The notes under the pieces are model-generated. The model searched no databases, was not told where the DNA came from, and worked only from the letters and a program-made list of their open reading frames with translations. Positions 28,707 to 37,535 of a DNA stretch of 64,000 bases are shown piece after piece. The DNA is from Primorskyibacter aestuariivivens (GTDB lineage Bacteria; Pseudomonadota; Alphaproteobacteria; Rhodobacterales; Rhodobacteraceae). Position numbers and translations under genes: made by a program. The stretch covers positions 1 through 64,000 of the forward strand of contig NZ_JAQIOZ010000023.1 of NCBI RefSeq assembly GCF_028023675.1, read 5' to 3'. Position 1 is the stretch's first letter. The number at the start of each line of letters is the position of its first letter.

Positions 28707-29198
28707 TCAATTCGCGTCACGGCCTACGAAATTTGCGACATTTGGCTGAATCGATTTGATTCTGCGTGTCGCAATGTAGGTCATGTAGCGGTCGATCCCG
28801 ATATCCGCTGCCAGGAGCTCTTCCATCAACGTCTGAAACGCCGCCAGCCCGGGGGTGAAGACATGCATGACGTAATCCATGCCCCCGCCCGTGGCGACGC
28901 AAAAGGTGATTTCGTCATGGGACAGGATTTCGGCCTCGAACCGGTCGAAATCCGCCTTGCGATGATGGGTGAGCGAGACGGTGACAATCACCTGTGTCAC
29001 CTCGGCAATGCGTTCCAGAGCGAGATCCGCATGGTAGCCACGGATGAACCCGGCCGCACGCAACCGGTCCAGACGCGCCCAGCACGGGGTTGGCGACAGG
29101 TTCACCATCTCGGCCAGCTTGGATTTGCTCAGCGCGCCGTGTTTCTGAAGCGCTGCCAGAATGCGGATATCTGCCGCGTCCAGTCTGGTGGTTTTCAT
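28707..29198 (-). CDS. Lrp/AsnC-family transcriptional regulator
   Basis: 163 residues: an N-terminal winged HTH (LDAADIRILAALQKHGALSK, then LAEMVNLSPTPCWARLDRL) and a C-terminal RAM ligand domain (CVATGGGMDYVMHVF...IGIDRYMTYI). The ending resembles the AsnC/DoeX regulators found in ectoine-degradation clusters more than classic Lrp, from memory. It lies between the ectoine operon and the DmdA-like gene on the same strand and may control either. Confidence 0.82.
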   Translation of the reverse strand: MKTTRLDAADIRILAALQKHGALSKSKLAEMVNLSPTPCWARLDRLRAAGFIRGYHADLALERIAEVTQVIVTVSLTHHRKADFDRFEAEILSHDEITFCVATGGGMDYVMHVFTPGLAAFQTLMEELLAADIGIDRYMTYIATRRIKSIQPNVANFVGRDAN

Positions 29199-29341
29199 GA
29201 TCTTCCCCGACGTTCCACAACCGCCCGCTTGCGCGGCGGCATGCCTACCCTGAACCGCGCGCGCATCAGACGGAAATATCGTCTGTCACGCGGTCACGGC
29301 CCCTGCCATCAGCAAAGATGGGGGTCGTTATCGGGAAAATG

Positions 29342-29399
29342 CCAGCAAAAAAGCAACTGAACCGGCAAAAAGCACTCACGCCCTTTGCCGGTTTGCTGG
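29342..29399. repeat. Nested inverted repeats upstream of the Lrp-type gene
   Basis: An outer pair CCAGCAAA / TTTGCTGG (29342-29349, 29392-29399) encloses an inner pair ACCGGCAAA / TTTGCCGGT (29361-29369, 29384-29392). The two pairs share one base, so not all bonds can form at once. It sits between the ask terminator and the regulator start. Confidence 0.5.
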
Positions 29400-29412
29400 A
29401 GATGCGGATGGG

Positions 29413-29436
29413 AAAGGGCGGCATCATCTGCCGCCC
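29413..29436 (-). terminator. Probable terminator of the ectABC-ask operon
   Basis: GGGCGGCA / TGCCGCCC (8-bp stem, 5-base loop) is followed on the minus strand by a short T run, ten bases past the ask stop. Confidence 0.55.
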
Positions 29437-29445
29437 GTCCCGGTG

Positions 29446-30867
29446 TCAGGCCGCGATATCGCGGGGCACCGCAACCGCGCGGTCAAAGAAGGCGCGATGC
29501 AGCGCGGCAATCGCCTTGTCCCTGTCGCTGCGGTTCAGGATGAACAGGGTATCGACATTGCGAGGCCCCTGCGTGGCCCCCAGCGGCGTCAGCGTTTCCG
29601 CCTCCAGCGCCTGCAACCCGTTCAAGAGCACATGCAGCCCGCTCAGGTCACGCCCCAGCACCGAAACCAGCGCCAGCTTGCGCGTGGTTATCTCGGCCTG
29701 GGGGAATTTCGCCGCCAGATCGGATTCGACCCGCCGCATGGACTTCAGCGAGGCATCGACATAGTGGGTGATCGTGTTGGCATTGGACACTTTCGACACG
29801 ATGCGCACGTTATGCCGTGTCAGCACGTCCAGAATGGCCGCGTCATAGCCCTTGACGCCCACCATGTCCTGTTCGAACAGCTCCAGCGCGATGATATCCA
29901 GCCCGGTGACCATTTCGACCGCCGCCTTATCCGCCGGTTGGTCGTCGATCACCGTGCCCGGATGCTCCGGCTCGAACGCGTTGGTCACGCGCAGCGGCAC
30001 ATTGGCCTGGCGCAGTGCCTTGGCGGCTGAGGGGTGGATTGCCTCCATCCCGAGGTTGGCCATCTGGTCGGCCACGTCGTAATTGGTGTGCCCCAGCGTG
30101 CGCACGGCGTCTTCGCCCACCAGCTTGGGATCGGCAGAGGACAGGTGGAATTCCTTGTGAATGATCGCCTCTGCTGCACCGGTCAGCGCGGCAAGCTGCG
30201 AAAATGTCACCTCGGAATAGCCCCGGTCATATTCGCGCATCAACCCCTCGCGGCATTGCGCGTAGCCTGTGACAATGGGCATCTCACTGTCGGGGTCGAT
30301 CCCCTCCATCGCGCCCTGGATGCGCGCATCCAGCGAGAGATCGCCCTCTTCACGCCAGCCCGACAGGTCCACGAAACGGGCATTCACGCCCGCGCGCTGC
30401 AACATCAGCGTGGCGACATAGGCGGAATGCGCCTCGCCCAGACCGGACAGCAATTCGCGGATCTGCATCAGATGGGTGTTGAGCCGGAAATGCCCGTAGG
30501 AACACAGCCGCTGAAGGTCGATCAGGCAGTTGCGCGCGCCCTCGATGCGGTCCTGCACAAAGGTCGTCGCCTGCGCGATATCGCCCGCATTCTCGAGCAC
30601 GCGCTCATGCGCCTCGACCATCGCGGCGCTGGCGCGGCTCAGCGCATCGTGCCAGCCATGCCCGTCATCGGCATTGGCAAAGGCCGCATAGACCCCTGCC
30701 TCACCCGATTTCTTGTGCTCCAGCAGCAGGTTGGTGATCCCGCCAAAGGCCGAGACCACAAAGATGCGGCCATAGCGCGGCGTACCGCCCTCAAGGAACA
30801 GCGTATCGCGCAGTTCATGCAGGCGGGACATGGATGTCCCGCCGATCTTTTCAACAGTATGGGGCAT
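29446..30867 (-). CDS. ask: Aspartate kinase, ectoine-specific type
   Basis: 473-residue aspartate kinase of the Ask_Ect subgroup. The N-terminus MPHTVEKIGGTSMSR replaces the usual KFGGTSV. A long insert and VSAFGGITNLLLEHKKSGE follow, with C-terminal ACT-like domains. It supplies aspartyl phosphate for aspartate semialdehyde, the ectoine precursor, and this subgroup is known for weak feedback inhibition. Its ATG at 30867 starts two bases after the ectC stop begins. Translation from ATGs further upstream would lie within ectC. Confidence 0.88.
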   Translation of the reverse strand: MPHTVEKIGGTSMSRLHELRDTLFLEGGTPRYGRIFVVSAFGGITNLLLEHKKSGEAGVYAAFANADDGHGWHDALSRASAAMVEAHERVLENAGDIAQATTFVQDRIEGARNCLIDLQRLCSYGHFRLNTHLMQIRELLSGLGEAHSAYVATLMLQRAGVNARFVDLSGWREEGDLSLDARIQGAMEGIDPDSEMPIVTGYAQCREGLMREYDRGYSEVTFSQLAALTGAAEAIIHKEFHLSSADPKLVGEDAVRTLGHTNYDVADQMANLGMEAIHPSAAKALRQANVPLRVTNAFEPEHPGTVIDDQPADKAAVEMVTGLDIIALELFEQDMVGVKGYDAAILDVLTRHNVRIVSKVSNANTITHYVDASLKSMRRVESDLAAKFPQAEITTRKLALVSVLGRDLSGLHVLLNGLQALEAETLTPLGATQGPRNVDTLFILNRSDRDKAIAALHRAFFDRAVAVPRDIAA

Positions 30868-30868
30868 A

Positions 30869-31270
30869 TCAGGCCTCGATTTCTTCCGGCGCGGCATAGG
30901 AGCCATCTTCGCGGTGCACTTCGGTACCCGTCACCGGCGGGTTGAAGCAGCAGGCCATGATCAGCTCGTCCTCGGCCCGCAGCACATGGCGGTCATGCTG
31001 GTCCAGCGCATACATCACGCCGGGTTTGATGGCATGGGTCTCGCCGGTCGCCAGATCGGTGATCGACCCGGTGCCCTGCATACAATAGACGCTCTCAAAG
31101 TGGTTCTTGTACTCGAACGTGTGTTCCGACCCCGCCTCCAGAAAGGTGATGTGGAAGGAAAAGCCCATCCCGTCATCGGCCAGCAGCATGCGCACGGAGG
31201 ACCATTGGGCGTCGGACACCACGCGGTCCCGGTCGGATTTGACGATCTCGTTGAAGTCTCTGACGATCAT
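30869..31270 (-). CDS. ectC: L-ectoine synthase
   Basis: 133-residue cupin-fold enzyme closing N-gamma-acetyl-diaminobutyrate to ectoine. Family segments: [40 protein letters not shown] and [16 protein letters not shown], the latter two carrying metal- and substrate-binding residues. The ATG at 31270 is four bases before the ectB stop; an ATG at 31288 adds six atypical residues. Confidence 0.94.
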   Translation of the reverse strand: MIVRDFNEIVKSDRDRVVSDAQWSSVRMLLADDGMGFSFHITFLEAGSEHTFEYKNHFESVYCMQGTGSITDLATGETHAIKPGVMYALDQHDRHVLRAEDELIMACCFNPPVTGTEVHREDGSYAAPEEIEA

Positions 31271-31274
31271 GATG

Positions 31275-32561
31275 TCACTCCGCCGCAATCTTGAGATTGC
31301 CGGTCACGCTTTGCGCGGCCTCGACCAGGATTTTCAGACCCGCTTTCAGCGTCTCATCCGGAATGGTCAGCGGTGCAAGGATCTTGACCACCTCGTCATT
31401 CGGTCCCGAGGTTTCGACGATCAGACCGTTCTGAAAGGCCATGGCACAGATATCACCGGCCAGCTCGCCCGAGCCCACATCGACGCCGCGCATCATGCCG
31501 CGCCCTTTGAGATAGGCACCATCGACCATGGATGCGATCTCGGTCAGCGCGTCTTCCATCATGTCGGCGCGGCGCTTGATGTCACGTTGCAGCGCATCAT
31601 CGGCCCAGAATTTTTCAATCGCGACCCGCGCCGTCACAAAGGCATGGGTGTTGCCGCGGAAGGTGCCGTTATGCTCCGCCGGGCCCATTACGTCATGTTC
31701 CGGCTTCACCAGAACCAGCCCCATCGGCAGGCCAAAGCCCGAAACCGATTTCGCCAGCGTCACGATGTCGGGCTGCACATCCATCTCGTCGAAGGAAAAG
31801 AATGTCCCGGTCCGACCGCAGCCCGCCTGAATATCATCGAGGATCAGCAGCGCGCCATGTTCCTTGGCCAGTTGTCCCACCCGCACGATCCAGTCCGGGC
31901 TTGCGGCGTTCAGGCCGCCCTCGCCCTGCACGGTTTCCAGCAGAATGGCCGCCGGTGCGTCCACGCCGGAAGACGCGTCGTTCAGCATCTTTTCCAGCAG
32001 GTCGCAGGTGTCATAGCCTTCGCCCATATAGCCATCATAGGGCATGCGGGTGACATTGTTCAGCGGTACGCCCGCGCCGCCCCGGTGATAGCTGTTGCCA
32101 GTGGCGGCCAGCGCGCCCTGGGTCACGCCGTGAAAACCGTTGGTAAAGGCAATCACATTGGTCCGGCCCGTGGCCTTGCGCGCGAGCTTCATCGCCGCCT
32201 CGACCGCATTGGCACCGGTCGGCCCCACGAACATCAGCTTGTGGTCCATATCGCGCGGTTTCAGGATATGCTCCTCGAAGGTCTCGATGAACGCGCCCTT
32301 GGCATCGGTATGCATATCAAGCCCGTGGGTCACGCCGTCCCCGGCGATATGATCCACCAGCGCAGCTTTCATATCCGGGTCATTGTGCCCGTAGTTCAGC
32401 GACGAGCAGCCCGCCAGAAAATCAATATAGGTGCGACCGGCGGTGTCGGTCATTTCGGCACCGGTCGCTTTGGTGAACACGGTGTCAAAGCCACGGCAGT
32501 AGCTGCGCGCCTCGGATTCACGGCGTTTAAAGACAGGCATGCGGGAGGAATTCGTAGACAT
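31275..32561 (-). CDS. ectB: Diaminobutyrate--2-oxoglutarate transaminase
   Basis: 428-residue class-III aminotransferase producing L-2,4-diaminobutyrate from aspartate semialdehyde and glutamate. The N-terminus with [19 protein letters not shown] is diagnostic of Ect[14 protein letters not shown] contains the PLP-contacting Asp, and the Schiff-base lysine lies in [14 protein letters not shown]. It follows ectA by 58 bases. Confidence 0.94.
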   Translation of the reverse strand: MSTNSSRMPVFKRRESEARSYCRGFDTVFTKATGAEMTDTAGRTYIDFLAGCSSLNYGHNDPDMKAALVDHIAGDGVTHGLDMHTDAKGAFIETFEEHILKPRDMDHKLMFVGPTGANAVEAAMKLARKATGRTNVIAFTNGFHGVTQGALAATGNSYHRGGAGVPLNNVTRMPYDGYMGEGYDTCDLLEKMLNDASSGVDAPAAILLETVQGEGGLNAASPDWIVRVGQLAKEHGALLILDDIQAGCGRTGTFFSFDEMDVQPDIVTLAKSVSGFGLPMGLVLVKPEHDVMGPAEHNGTFRGNTHAFVTARVAIEKFWADDALQRDIKRRADMMEDALTEIASMVDGAYLKGRGMMRGVDVGSGELAGDICAMAFQNGLIVETSGPNDEVVKILAPLTIPDETLKAGLKILVEAAQSVTGNLKIAAE

Positions 32562-32619
32562 ACGACCTCTTTCAGGTTTCGAATGGATTGAAATTGCGTG
32601 ACGGGACGAGGCGGGGCGC

Positions 32620-33150
32620 TCAGGCCGCGCGCGCCAGCGATTGCGCCAGCGGGATCGTCACAAGGTTTTCGGTCTCGTGGCGGTTCTGGAAATGCAGCGC
32701 CTGGGTATAGTAAGGTTGCACATCCAGCCCAGTGCCCTGCGTCTTGCCAAATTTGCGGAACAGCGCCCAAGACGCCTCGTTATCGGAGGTGATCGTGGTC
32801 TGGATACGCTCGACATCGTCGCACTCGGCACGATCCAGAATGGATTTGAGCATCAGCGTGCCCAGCCCCATGCCGCGTGCCTTCTCGGACACGGCGACCT
32901 GCCAGACAAACAGCGTTTCGGGGTCGTTGGGCATCACATAGGCCGAAATCCAGCCCACAACCTCGCCCTTGAGCTCGGCCACGACACAGGTGTCGGCAAA
33001 ATGATCGCATTGGATCAGATTGCAGTACATGGAGTTCTCATCCAGCGGCTTGCAGGCACGCACCAGTTCCCAGATCGCCGCACCATCCTCGGAGCGAGGC
33101 TTGCGAAGGCTGGGAATATTGGCTCTGGCGAGGTCACGTGGATGCTGCAT
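32620..33150 (-). CDS. ectA: Diaminobutyrate acetyltransferase
   Basis: 176-residue GNAT enzyme acetylating L-2,4-diaminobutyrate with acetyl-CoA. SLRKPRSEDGAAIWELVRAC and the CoA-binding VSEKARGMGLGTLM are typical, as is the NSMYCNLIQCDHF segment. The start at 33150 follows AGGAG. An ATG at 33207 would include promoter DNA. First gene of ectABC-ask. Confidence 0.93.
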   Translation of the reverse strand: MQHPRDLARANIPSLRKPRSEDGAAIWELVRACKPLDENSMYCNLIQCDHFADTCVVAELKGEVVGWISAYVMPNDPETLFVWQVAVSEKARGMGLGTLMLKSILDRAECDDVERIQTTITSDNEASWALFRKFGKTQGTGLDVQPYYTQALHFQNRHETENLVTIPLAQSLARAA

Positions 33151-33178
33151 TGCTTGGCTCCTGATTGCTTCGGATGTC

Positions 33179-33207
33179 GAAATAGCAAGGCTCGCATGAT
33201 ATTTCAA
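33179..33207 (-). promoter_or_regulatory. Candidate ectABC-ask promoter
   Basis: Minus strand: TTGAAA (33202-33207), 17 bases, then TATTTC (33179-33184). The predicted start lies about 20 bases before the ectA ATG. The -35 is good and the -10 partial, as is common for osmotically induced promoters. Confidence 0.45.
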
Positions 33208-33358
33208 CAGTCAAAGCATATTTTGTTCTGCGCGCGACAAAATGCGCCCAAATGCGCAATATGTCGCGTATAACGCCGCAAGGGAACGAAGTGAACTCGG
33301 AAGTATCTGGTTAGAGACCCTAATAACTTGCCGCTTCACAATAACTCGAATGCCATCT

Positions 33359-33379
33359 ATACTTAGCCGACTAAAGTAT
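33359..33379. promoter_or_regulatory. Imperfect dyad before ectR, candidate EctR operator
   Basis: ATACTTAG-CCGA-CTAAAGTAT, a near-palindrome with one extra A, lies 13 bases before the ectR start. MarR proteins bind such TTAG...CTAA dyads, and EctR of methylotrophs binds a pseudopalindrome of similar AT-rich type. Location suggests autoregulation. Confidence 0.45.
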
Positions 33380-33392
33380 TGGAGGCCGATCC

Positions 33393-33875
33393 ATGGATCG
33401 CATCGACACCAGCCTGATCGCCCTGCGCCGAATCCTGCGCGCGACCGAGATGTTCGGGCGTGAAATCACGCAATCCGCCGGTGTGACCCCGGTGCAGTTC
33501 CGCGTGCTGCAGATCATCGGCGAGACGGGTCAGACCACGGCCAAGACCATCGCCCAGCGCATGCGCGTGAGCCAGGCGACCGTGACGTCGCTGGTGGACA
33601 AGCTGGTGCGCGAAGGCATGGTGCTGCGCGAGAAATCCACGCTGGACCGGCGGCAGACCAATATTCACATCACGCCCAAGGGCAAGAAAACCCTGGCCGA
33701 CGCGCCTGACCCGTTGCAGCAGCGCTTCGTACGCAAGTTTTCGGCCATGGAGGATTGGGAACAGGCCATGCTGGTGGCCAGCCTTGAACGCATTGCCGCC
33801 ATGCTCGACGCCGAGGATATCGACGCCTCGCCCGTGCTGGATACCGGCGATATCAAACGCGCCAGCGAAACCTGA
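33393..33875 (+). CDS. ectR: MarR-family regulator of ectoine synthesis
   Basis: 160-residue MarR-type winged-helix protein (ITQSAGVTPVQFRVLQIIGE, AQRMRVSQATVTSLVDKLVR, then the wing LDRRQTNIHITPKGKK). It is divergent from ectABC-ask, the standard position of EctR, which represses the operon at low salinity in methylotrophs. A GGAGG site precedes the ATG. Confidence 0.86.
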   Translation: MDRIDTSLIALRRILRATEMFGREITQSAGVTPVQFRVLQIIGETGQTTAKTIAQRMRVSQATVTSLVDKLVREGMVLREKSTLDRRQTNIHITPKGKKTLADAPDPLQQRFVRKFSAMEDWEQAMLVASLERIAAMLDAEDIDASPVLDTGDIKRASET

Positions 33876-34019
33876 GCTGCGCGTCCCACCCAAATACCTT
33901 TGCCCCAGAAAACGGGCACGCCGAAAAAAACAGGCGTGCACGTAAATCATATCTGTTAAACCTCCATCACATCACGCGATAATCTCGGCAGAAGACCGGA
34001 TGGAACAGGGAGAAACACC

Positions 34020-34985
34020 ATGCGTAACCTTACTTTTGCAGCAGCGGCGACACTTGCGCTGGCAACGGCCAGCGGGGCGGCAGCAGATTGCGGCGAGGTC
34101 TCGATCACGGAGATGGACTGGGCCTCGTCGGCGGTTGTCACCTCCGTCGCCAAATTCCTGATGGAACAGGGCTATGGCTGTACGGTCACCGTCGTCCCCA
34201 CAACCACCGTCCCCGCCATGACCTCGGTTGCGGAAACCGGCGAGCCGGACATTCTGACCGAGCTTTGGACCAGCTATACCGAGGTCTATGAAGAGCTGCG
34301 CGCCGAGGGCAAGCTGACCGAACTGGCCAAGGTGCTGTCGGATGGCGGGGTCGAGGCGTGGTGGATTCCGCAATACCTTGCCGATGCGCATCCCGAACTG
34401 ACCACGCTGGACGGAATCAAGGCCAACCCGGATCTGGTCGGCGGGCGCTTCCACGATTGTCCGTCGGGCTGGGGCTGCGACATCACGAATTTCAATAACT
34501 TCAAGGCCGCGGGTCTGGCAGACGCCGGGATGGAACGGTTCCAGCATGGATCGGGCGAAACGCTGGCGACATCGATCGCAGCGGCTTATACCGCCGAGGA
34601 GCCGTGGTTCGGCTATTACTGGGCGCCCACAAGCGTGCTGGGCAAATACCCAATGGTACAGGTGGAAATGCCCGCCTATGACGCAGAGACCCACACCTGC
34701 AACGGGCTTGAGGACTGTGCCACACCGGGCCTGTCCGCCTATCCGGTATCCAATGTGGTGACCGCTGCAACGTCTGATTTCGTCAACCGCGAACCCGACG
34801 CCGCCGAGCTGATGCGCAACATCACCTTCACCAACGCCCAGATGGGCGAAGTGCTGGCCTGGCAGGAAGCCAATGAAGCGTCTTACGAAGAGGCCGCTGT
34901 TTATTTCCTCACCACCTACAAGGATGTCTGGGGCAACTGGTTGAATGACGAGGCGCGCGAAAAGCTGGCACCGCTGCTGAAATAA
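34020..34985 (+). CDS. proX: Glycine betaine/proline-type ABC transporter, binding protein
   Basis: 321-residue OpuAC-family periplasmic protein with a signal peptide (cut after SGAAA). The aromatic-rich motifs EVSITEMDWASSAVV, EAWWIPQYL and EEPWFGYYWAP form the quaternary-ammonium-binding cage typical of betaine binders. The ligand could be glycine betaine, proline betaine or choline. Its gene leads the ProU-type operon beside the ectoine genes. Confidence 0.86.
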   Translation: MRNLTFAAAATLALATASGAAADCGEVSITEMDWASSAVVTSVAKFLMEQGYGCTVTVVPTTTVPAMTSVAETGEPDILTELWTSYTEVYEELRAEGKLTELAKVLSDGGVEAWWIPQYLADAHPELTTLDGIKANPDLVGGRFHDCPSGWGCDITNFNNFKAAGLADAGMERFQHGSGETLATSIAAAYTAEEPWFGYYWAPTSVLGKYPMVQVEMPAYDAETHTCNGLEDCATPGLSAYPVSNVVTAATSDFVNREPDAAELMRNITFTNAQMGEVLAWQEANEASYEEAAVYFLTTYKDVWGNWLNDEAREKLAPLLK

Positions 34986-35064
34986 TCCGTCACCCTGCCC
35001 CCGTGCGGTTGCACCCGCGCGGGGGCATTTGTTAGATCGGGCTTCATTGCTTGGGAGCGGTGCC

Positions 35065-36099
35065 ATGGCGGCCTACGACAACCTGTTCGACACGCTTGGC
35101 CTGCGCGACTGGTGCGACGCGGACAAATCCGAGGCGCCGATGTCCATGGCGCAGCTTCTGTCGCAGACGCAAGGCGCGGACGCCGCCGCCGAGGAGACCG
35201 GCCTGCCCTTTCCGTCGCTGGACGTGTTGCACGAGTCCTGCCACGCCATTGGCCAGACCCGCGATCTGACGGCGGGGCTGGAAGAAGGGTTCCTGTCGAT
35301 CCGGGGGCAGCTCAAAACCGTGCTCGACCCGATCACACAGCCGCTGAGTTGGATGCTGGACGGCACGCTCTATGTTTTCGAGACCACGCCGTGGTGGGTC
35401 ATGATCCCGCTGCTATTGCTCCTGTCCTGGGTGGTCAGCCGCTCGCGCGCGGTCACCGCTTTCGTCGCCGTCGTGCTGTTGTTCTTTGCCCTGATCGACC
35501 ATTACGAGGTGGCCATGCAGACGCTGGCCATCGTGTTTGTCTGTACCGGGCTGTCGGTGTTGTTGGGCGTGCCCATCGGCATCGGCATGTCGCGCTCGAA
35601 CACCGCGCAGCGGCTGATCGTGCCGATCCTCGACCTTCTGCAGACCCTGCCGACCTTCGTCTACCTGATCCCGCTGATTTTCCTGTTCTCGGTCACCGAA
35701 TCCAAGCTCTACGGGATCGCCATCATCCTCTATGCCATTGTGCCGGTCATTCGTCTGACAGACCTTGGCATCCGGCTGGTGGATCAGGATGTGGTCGAGG
35801 CCGCCAATGCCTTTGGCATGACCCCGAACCAGAAACTGTTCCGGGTCGAACTGCCGCTGGCGCTGCCCAATATCATGGCCGGTGTGAACCAGACCATCAT
35901 GATGAGCCTGGCCATGGTGGTCATCGCTTCGCTGGTCTCTGCCCCCGGTCTTGGCGTGCTGGTGCTGCGCGGCATCCGCAATCTTGAACTGGGCGTGGGC
36001 ATCGTGGCGGGGCTGGGCATTGTACTTTTGGCTGTCATCCTGGATCGCGTGTCCAAGGCCGCCCTGTCCCGCGTGGACAAGCAACGCAACGCACAGTGA
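35065..36099 (+). CDS. proW: Glycine betaine/proline-type ABC transporter, permease
   Basis: 344-residue permease. The first hundred residues are hydrophilic, as in ProW, followed by six to seven helices. The EAA loop is DQDVVEAANAFGMTPNQKLF. The start at 35065 (MAAYDNLFDTLGL) follows GGGAG; the ATG at 35029 has no clear site. It terminates just before the ATPase gene. Confidence 0.86.
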   Translation: MAAYDNLFDTLGLRDWCDADKSEAPMSMAQLLSQTQGADAAAEETGLPFPSLDVLHESCHAIGQTRDLTAGLEEGFLSIRGQLKTVLDPITQPLSWMLDGTLYVFETTPWWVMIPLLLLLSWVVSRSRAVTAFVAVVLLFFALIDHYEVAMQTLAIVFVCTGLSVLLGVPIGIGMSRSNTAQRLIVPILDLLQTLPTFVYLIPLIFLFSVTESKLYGIAIILYAIVPVIRLTDLGIRLVDQDVVEAANAFGMTPNQKLFRVELPLALPNIMAGVNQTIMMSLAMVVIASLVSAPGLGVLVLRGIRNLELGVGIVAGLGIVLLAVILDRVSKAALSRVDKQRNAQ

Positions 36100-36107
36100 G
36101 TGGCCAT

Positions 36108-37157
36108 ATGACAGCCAAAATCTCCATCCGCCATCTCTACAAGATCTTTGGCCCGCGCGAGAAAGAGATGGTCGCCAAGGTCAAGGCCGGGATCGACAAG
36201 CCGACGCTGCTGGAACAGCATTCCCATGTGCTGGGACTGGATGACATCAACGTGGATATTCAGGCCGGTCAGACCACCGTCATCATGGGGCTGTCCGGGT
36301 CGGGCAAATCCACCCTGATCCGCCATCTCAACCGGTTGATCGACCCCACTGCGGGCGAGATCCGTGTCGATGGCGACGACATCATGAAACTGGGCAAATC
36401 CGAGCTGCGCAGGCTGCGCCAGAAGAAAATGTCGATGGTGTTCCAGAAATTCGCCCTGCTGCCGCATCGCACGGTGTTGCAGAACGCGATGATGCCGCTG
36501 TCCGTGCAGGGTGTGGCCGCGTCCGAGCAGGATCGTGAAGCGCGCAAATGGCTGGCGCGTGTGGGGCTGGACGGGTTCGAGGATCGCTACCCCGCACAGC
36601 TTTCGGGCGGCATGCAGCAACGTGTCGGCATCGCGCGGGCGCTCACCGCCAATACCGATATCATGCTGATGGACGAGGCGTTCTCCGCGCTTGATCCGCT
36701 GATCCGCACCGACATGCAGAACCTGTTGCTGGAGTTGCAGGCGGAACTGCACAAGACCATCGTGTTTATCACCCATGATCTCGACGAGGCGCTTAAACTG
36801 GCCGATCACCTCGTGATCCTCAAGGACGGCGCAGTGGTGCAACAGGGAGAGCCGCAACAGATCCTGCTGGAGCCTGCGACGCCCTATATCGAGGACTTCG
36901 TGAGCGACATCAACCGCGCCCGCGTGCTGCGCGTGGGCTCGGTCACATCACCGCTCTCTGCCTCACGCTTTGACGGCGACATCGACGCGGGCAGCACGCT
37001 GGAGAAGCTCATCGCGCTGTCCGATGGCGACACCAACCACGTATACCGCGTGATGCGTGGGGATGAGGTCATTGGCCAGCTCGACATGAAGGATCTGGTC
37101 AAGGCGCTGGTGCCGCGCGTGCGGTCGAGCGGCGAGAGTGGCGCGCCAAAGGGGTGA
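36108..37157 (+). CDS. proV: Glycine betaine/proline-type ABC transporter, ATP-binding protein
   Basis: 349-residue ATPase with GLSGSGKST (Walker A), LSGGMQQRVGIARAL and DIMLMDEAFSALDPLIR (Walker B). The N-terminus KISIRHLYKIFGPREKEM is typical of ProV/OpuAA. After the nucleotide-binding domain comes a short regulatory region with one CBS-like stretch, shorter than E. coli ProV. A GTG at 36096 that overlaps the proW stop is an alternative start. Confidence 0.86.
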   Translation: MTAKISIRHLYKIFGPREKEMVAKVKAGIDKPTLLEQHSHVLGLDDINVDIQAGQTTVIMGLSGSGKSTLIRHLNRLIDPTAGEIRVDGDDIMKLGKSELRRLRQKKMSMVFQKFALLPHRTVLQNAMMPLSVQGVAASEQDREARKWLARVGLDGFEDRYPAQLSGGMQQRVGIARALTANTDIMLMDEAFSALDPLIRTDMQNLLLELQAELHKTIVFITHDLDEALKLADHLVILKDGAVVQQGEPQQILLEPATPYIEDFVSDINRARVLRVGSVTSPLSASRFDGDIDAGSTLEKLIALSDGDTNHVYRVMRGDEVIGQLDMKDLVKALVPRVRSSGESGAPKG

Positions 37158-37535
37158 ATGTGCTGCGCGACCCGGGTTGGCGGCATGGCGATCAGCAAAG
37201 GGCGGAACGTCGGGAATGAGCCCGTAGTGACAACCGCTGTTGGTATGCCCGGGGGAACCACGGGCCGCGCCCGACCCTCCCCCCGGGAGGGCGCATGGTG
37301 AGCGGTTTCGCTCCAAACCTTTGTTATACGAGCAGCGATGCTGCGGCCTAAAGATAGCTTCGCTTGCGCCCACCCAGGGTCGAGCCCGGCCCTTAGGACT
37401 TCAAAGCCAACGGCAGCAAAGTGCGCACTCCGGACATCACCCCGGCAATTGCGCCTTTCGATCCCGCCCGATTTCTTGTAACGCGGGACCGCTGCGCCAC
37501 GGGCGCCGTCAGACCACCCTGGACAAGAGCACCCC
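37158..37535. other. 378-base intergenic region between proV and the ABC-F gene
   Basis: No convincing gene. It contains an 8-bp inverted repeat CCCGGGGG / CCCCCGGG (37248-37255, 37280-37287), possibly a proV terminator. The segment from about 37370 to 37470 reads like degenerate extragenic sequence I have seen scattered in Rhodobacterales genomes; that is memory, not a search. Confidence 0.45.

Noticed and set aside
26986-28749. A 587-codon plus-strand open frame opposite the osmC and DmdA-like genes
   Set aside because: Histidine/arginine-rich antisense translation without recognisable domains; the minus-strand genes carry clear family motifs and a terminator.
33916-33939. GCACGCC / GGCGTGC hairpin after ectR as a terminator
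   Set aside because: Ten-base A-rich loop and no U-tract; too weak to call.
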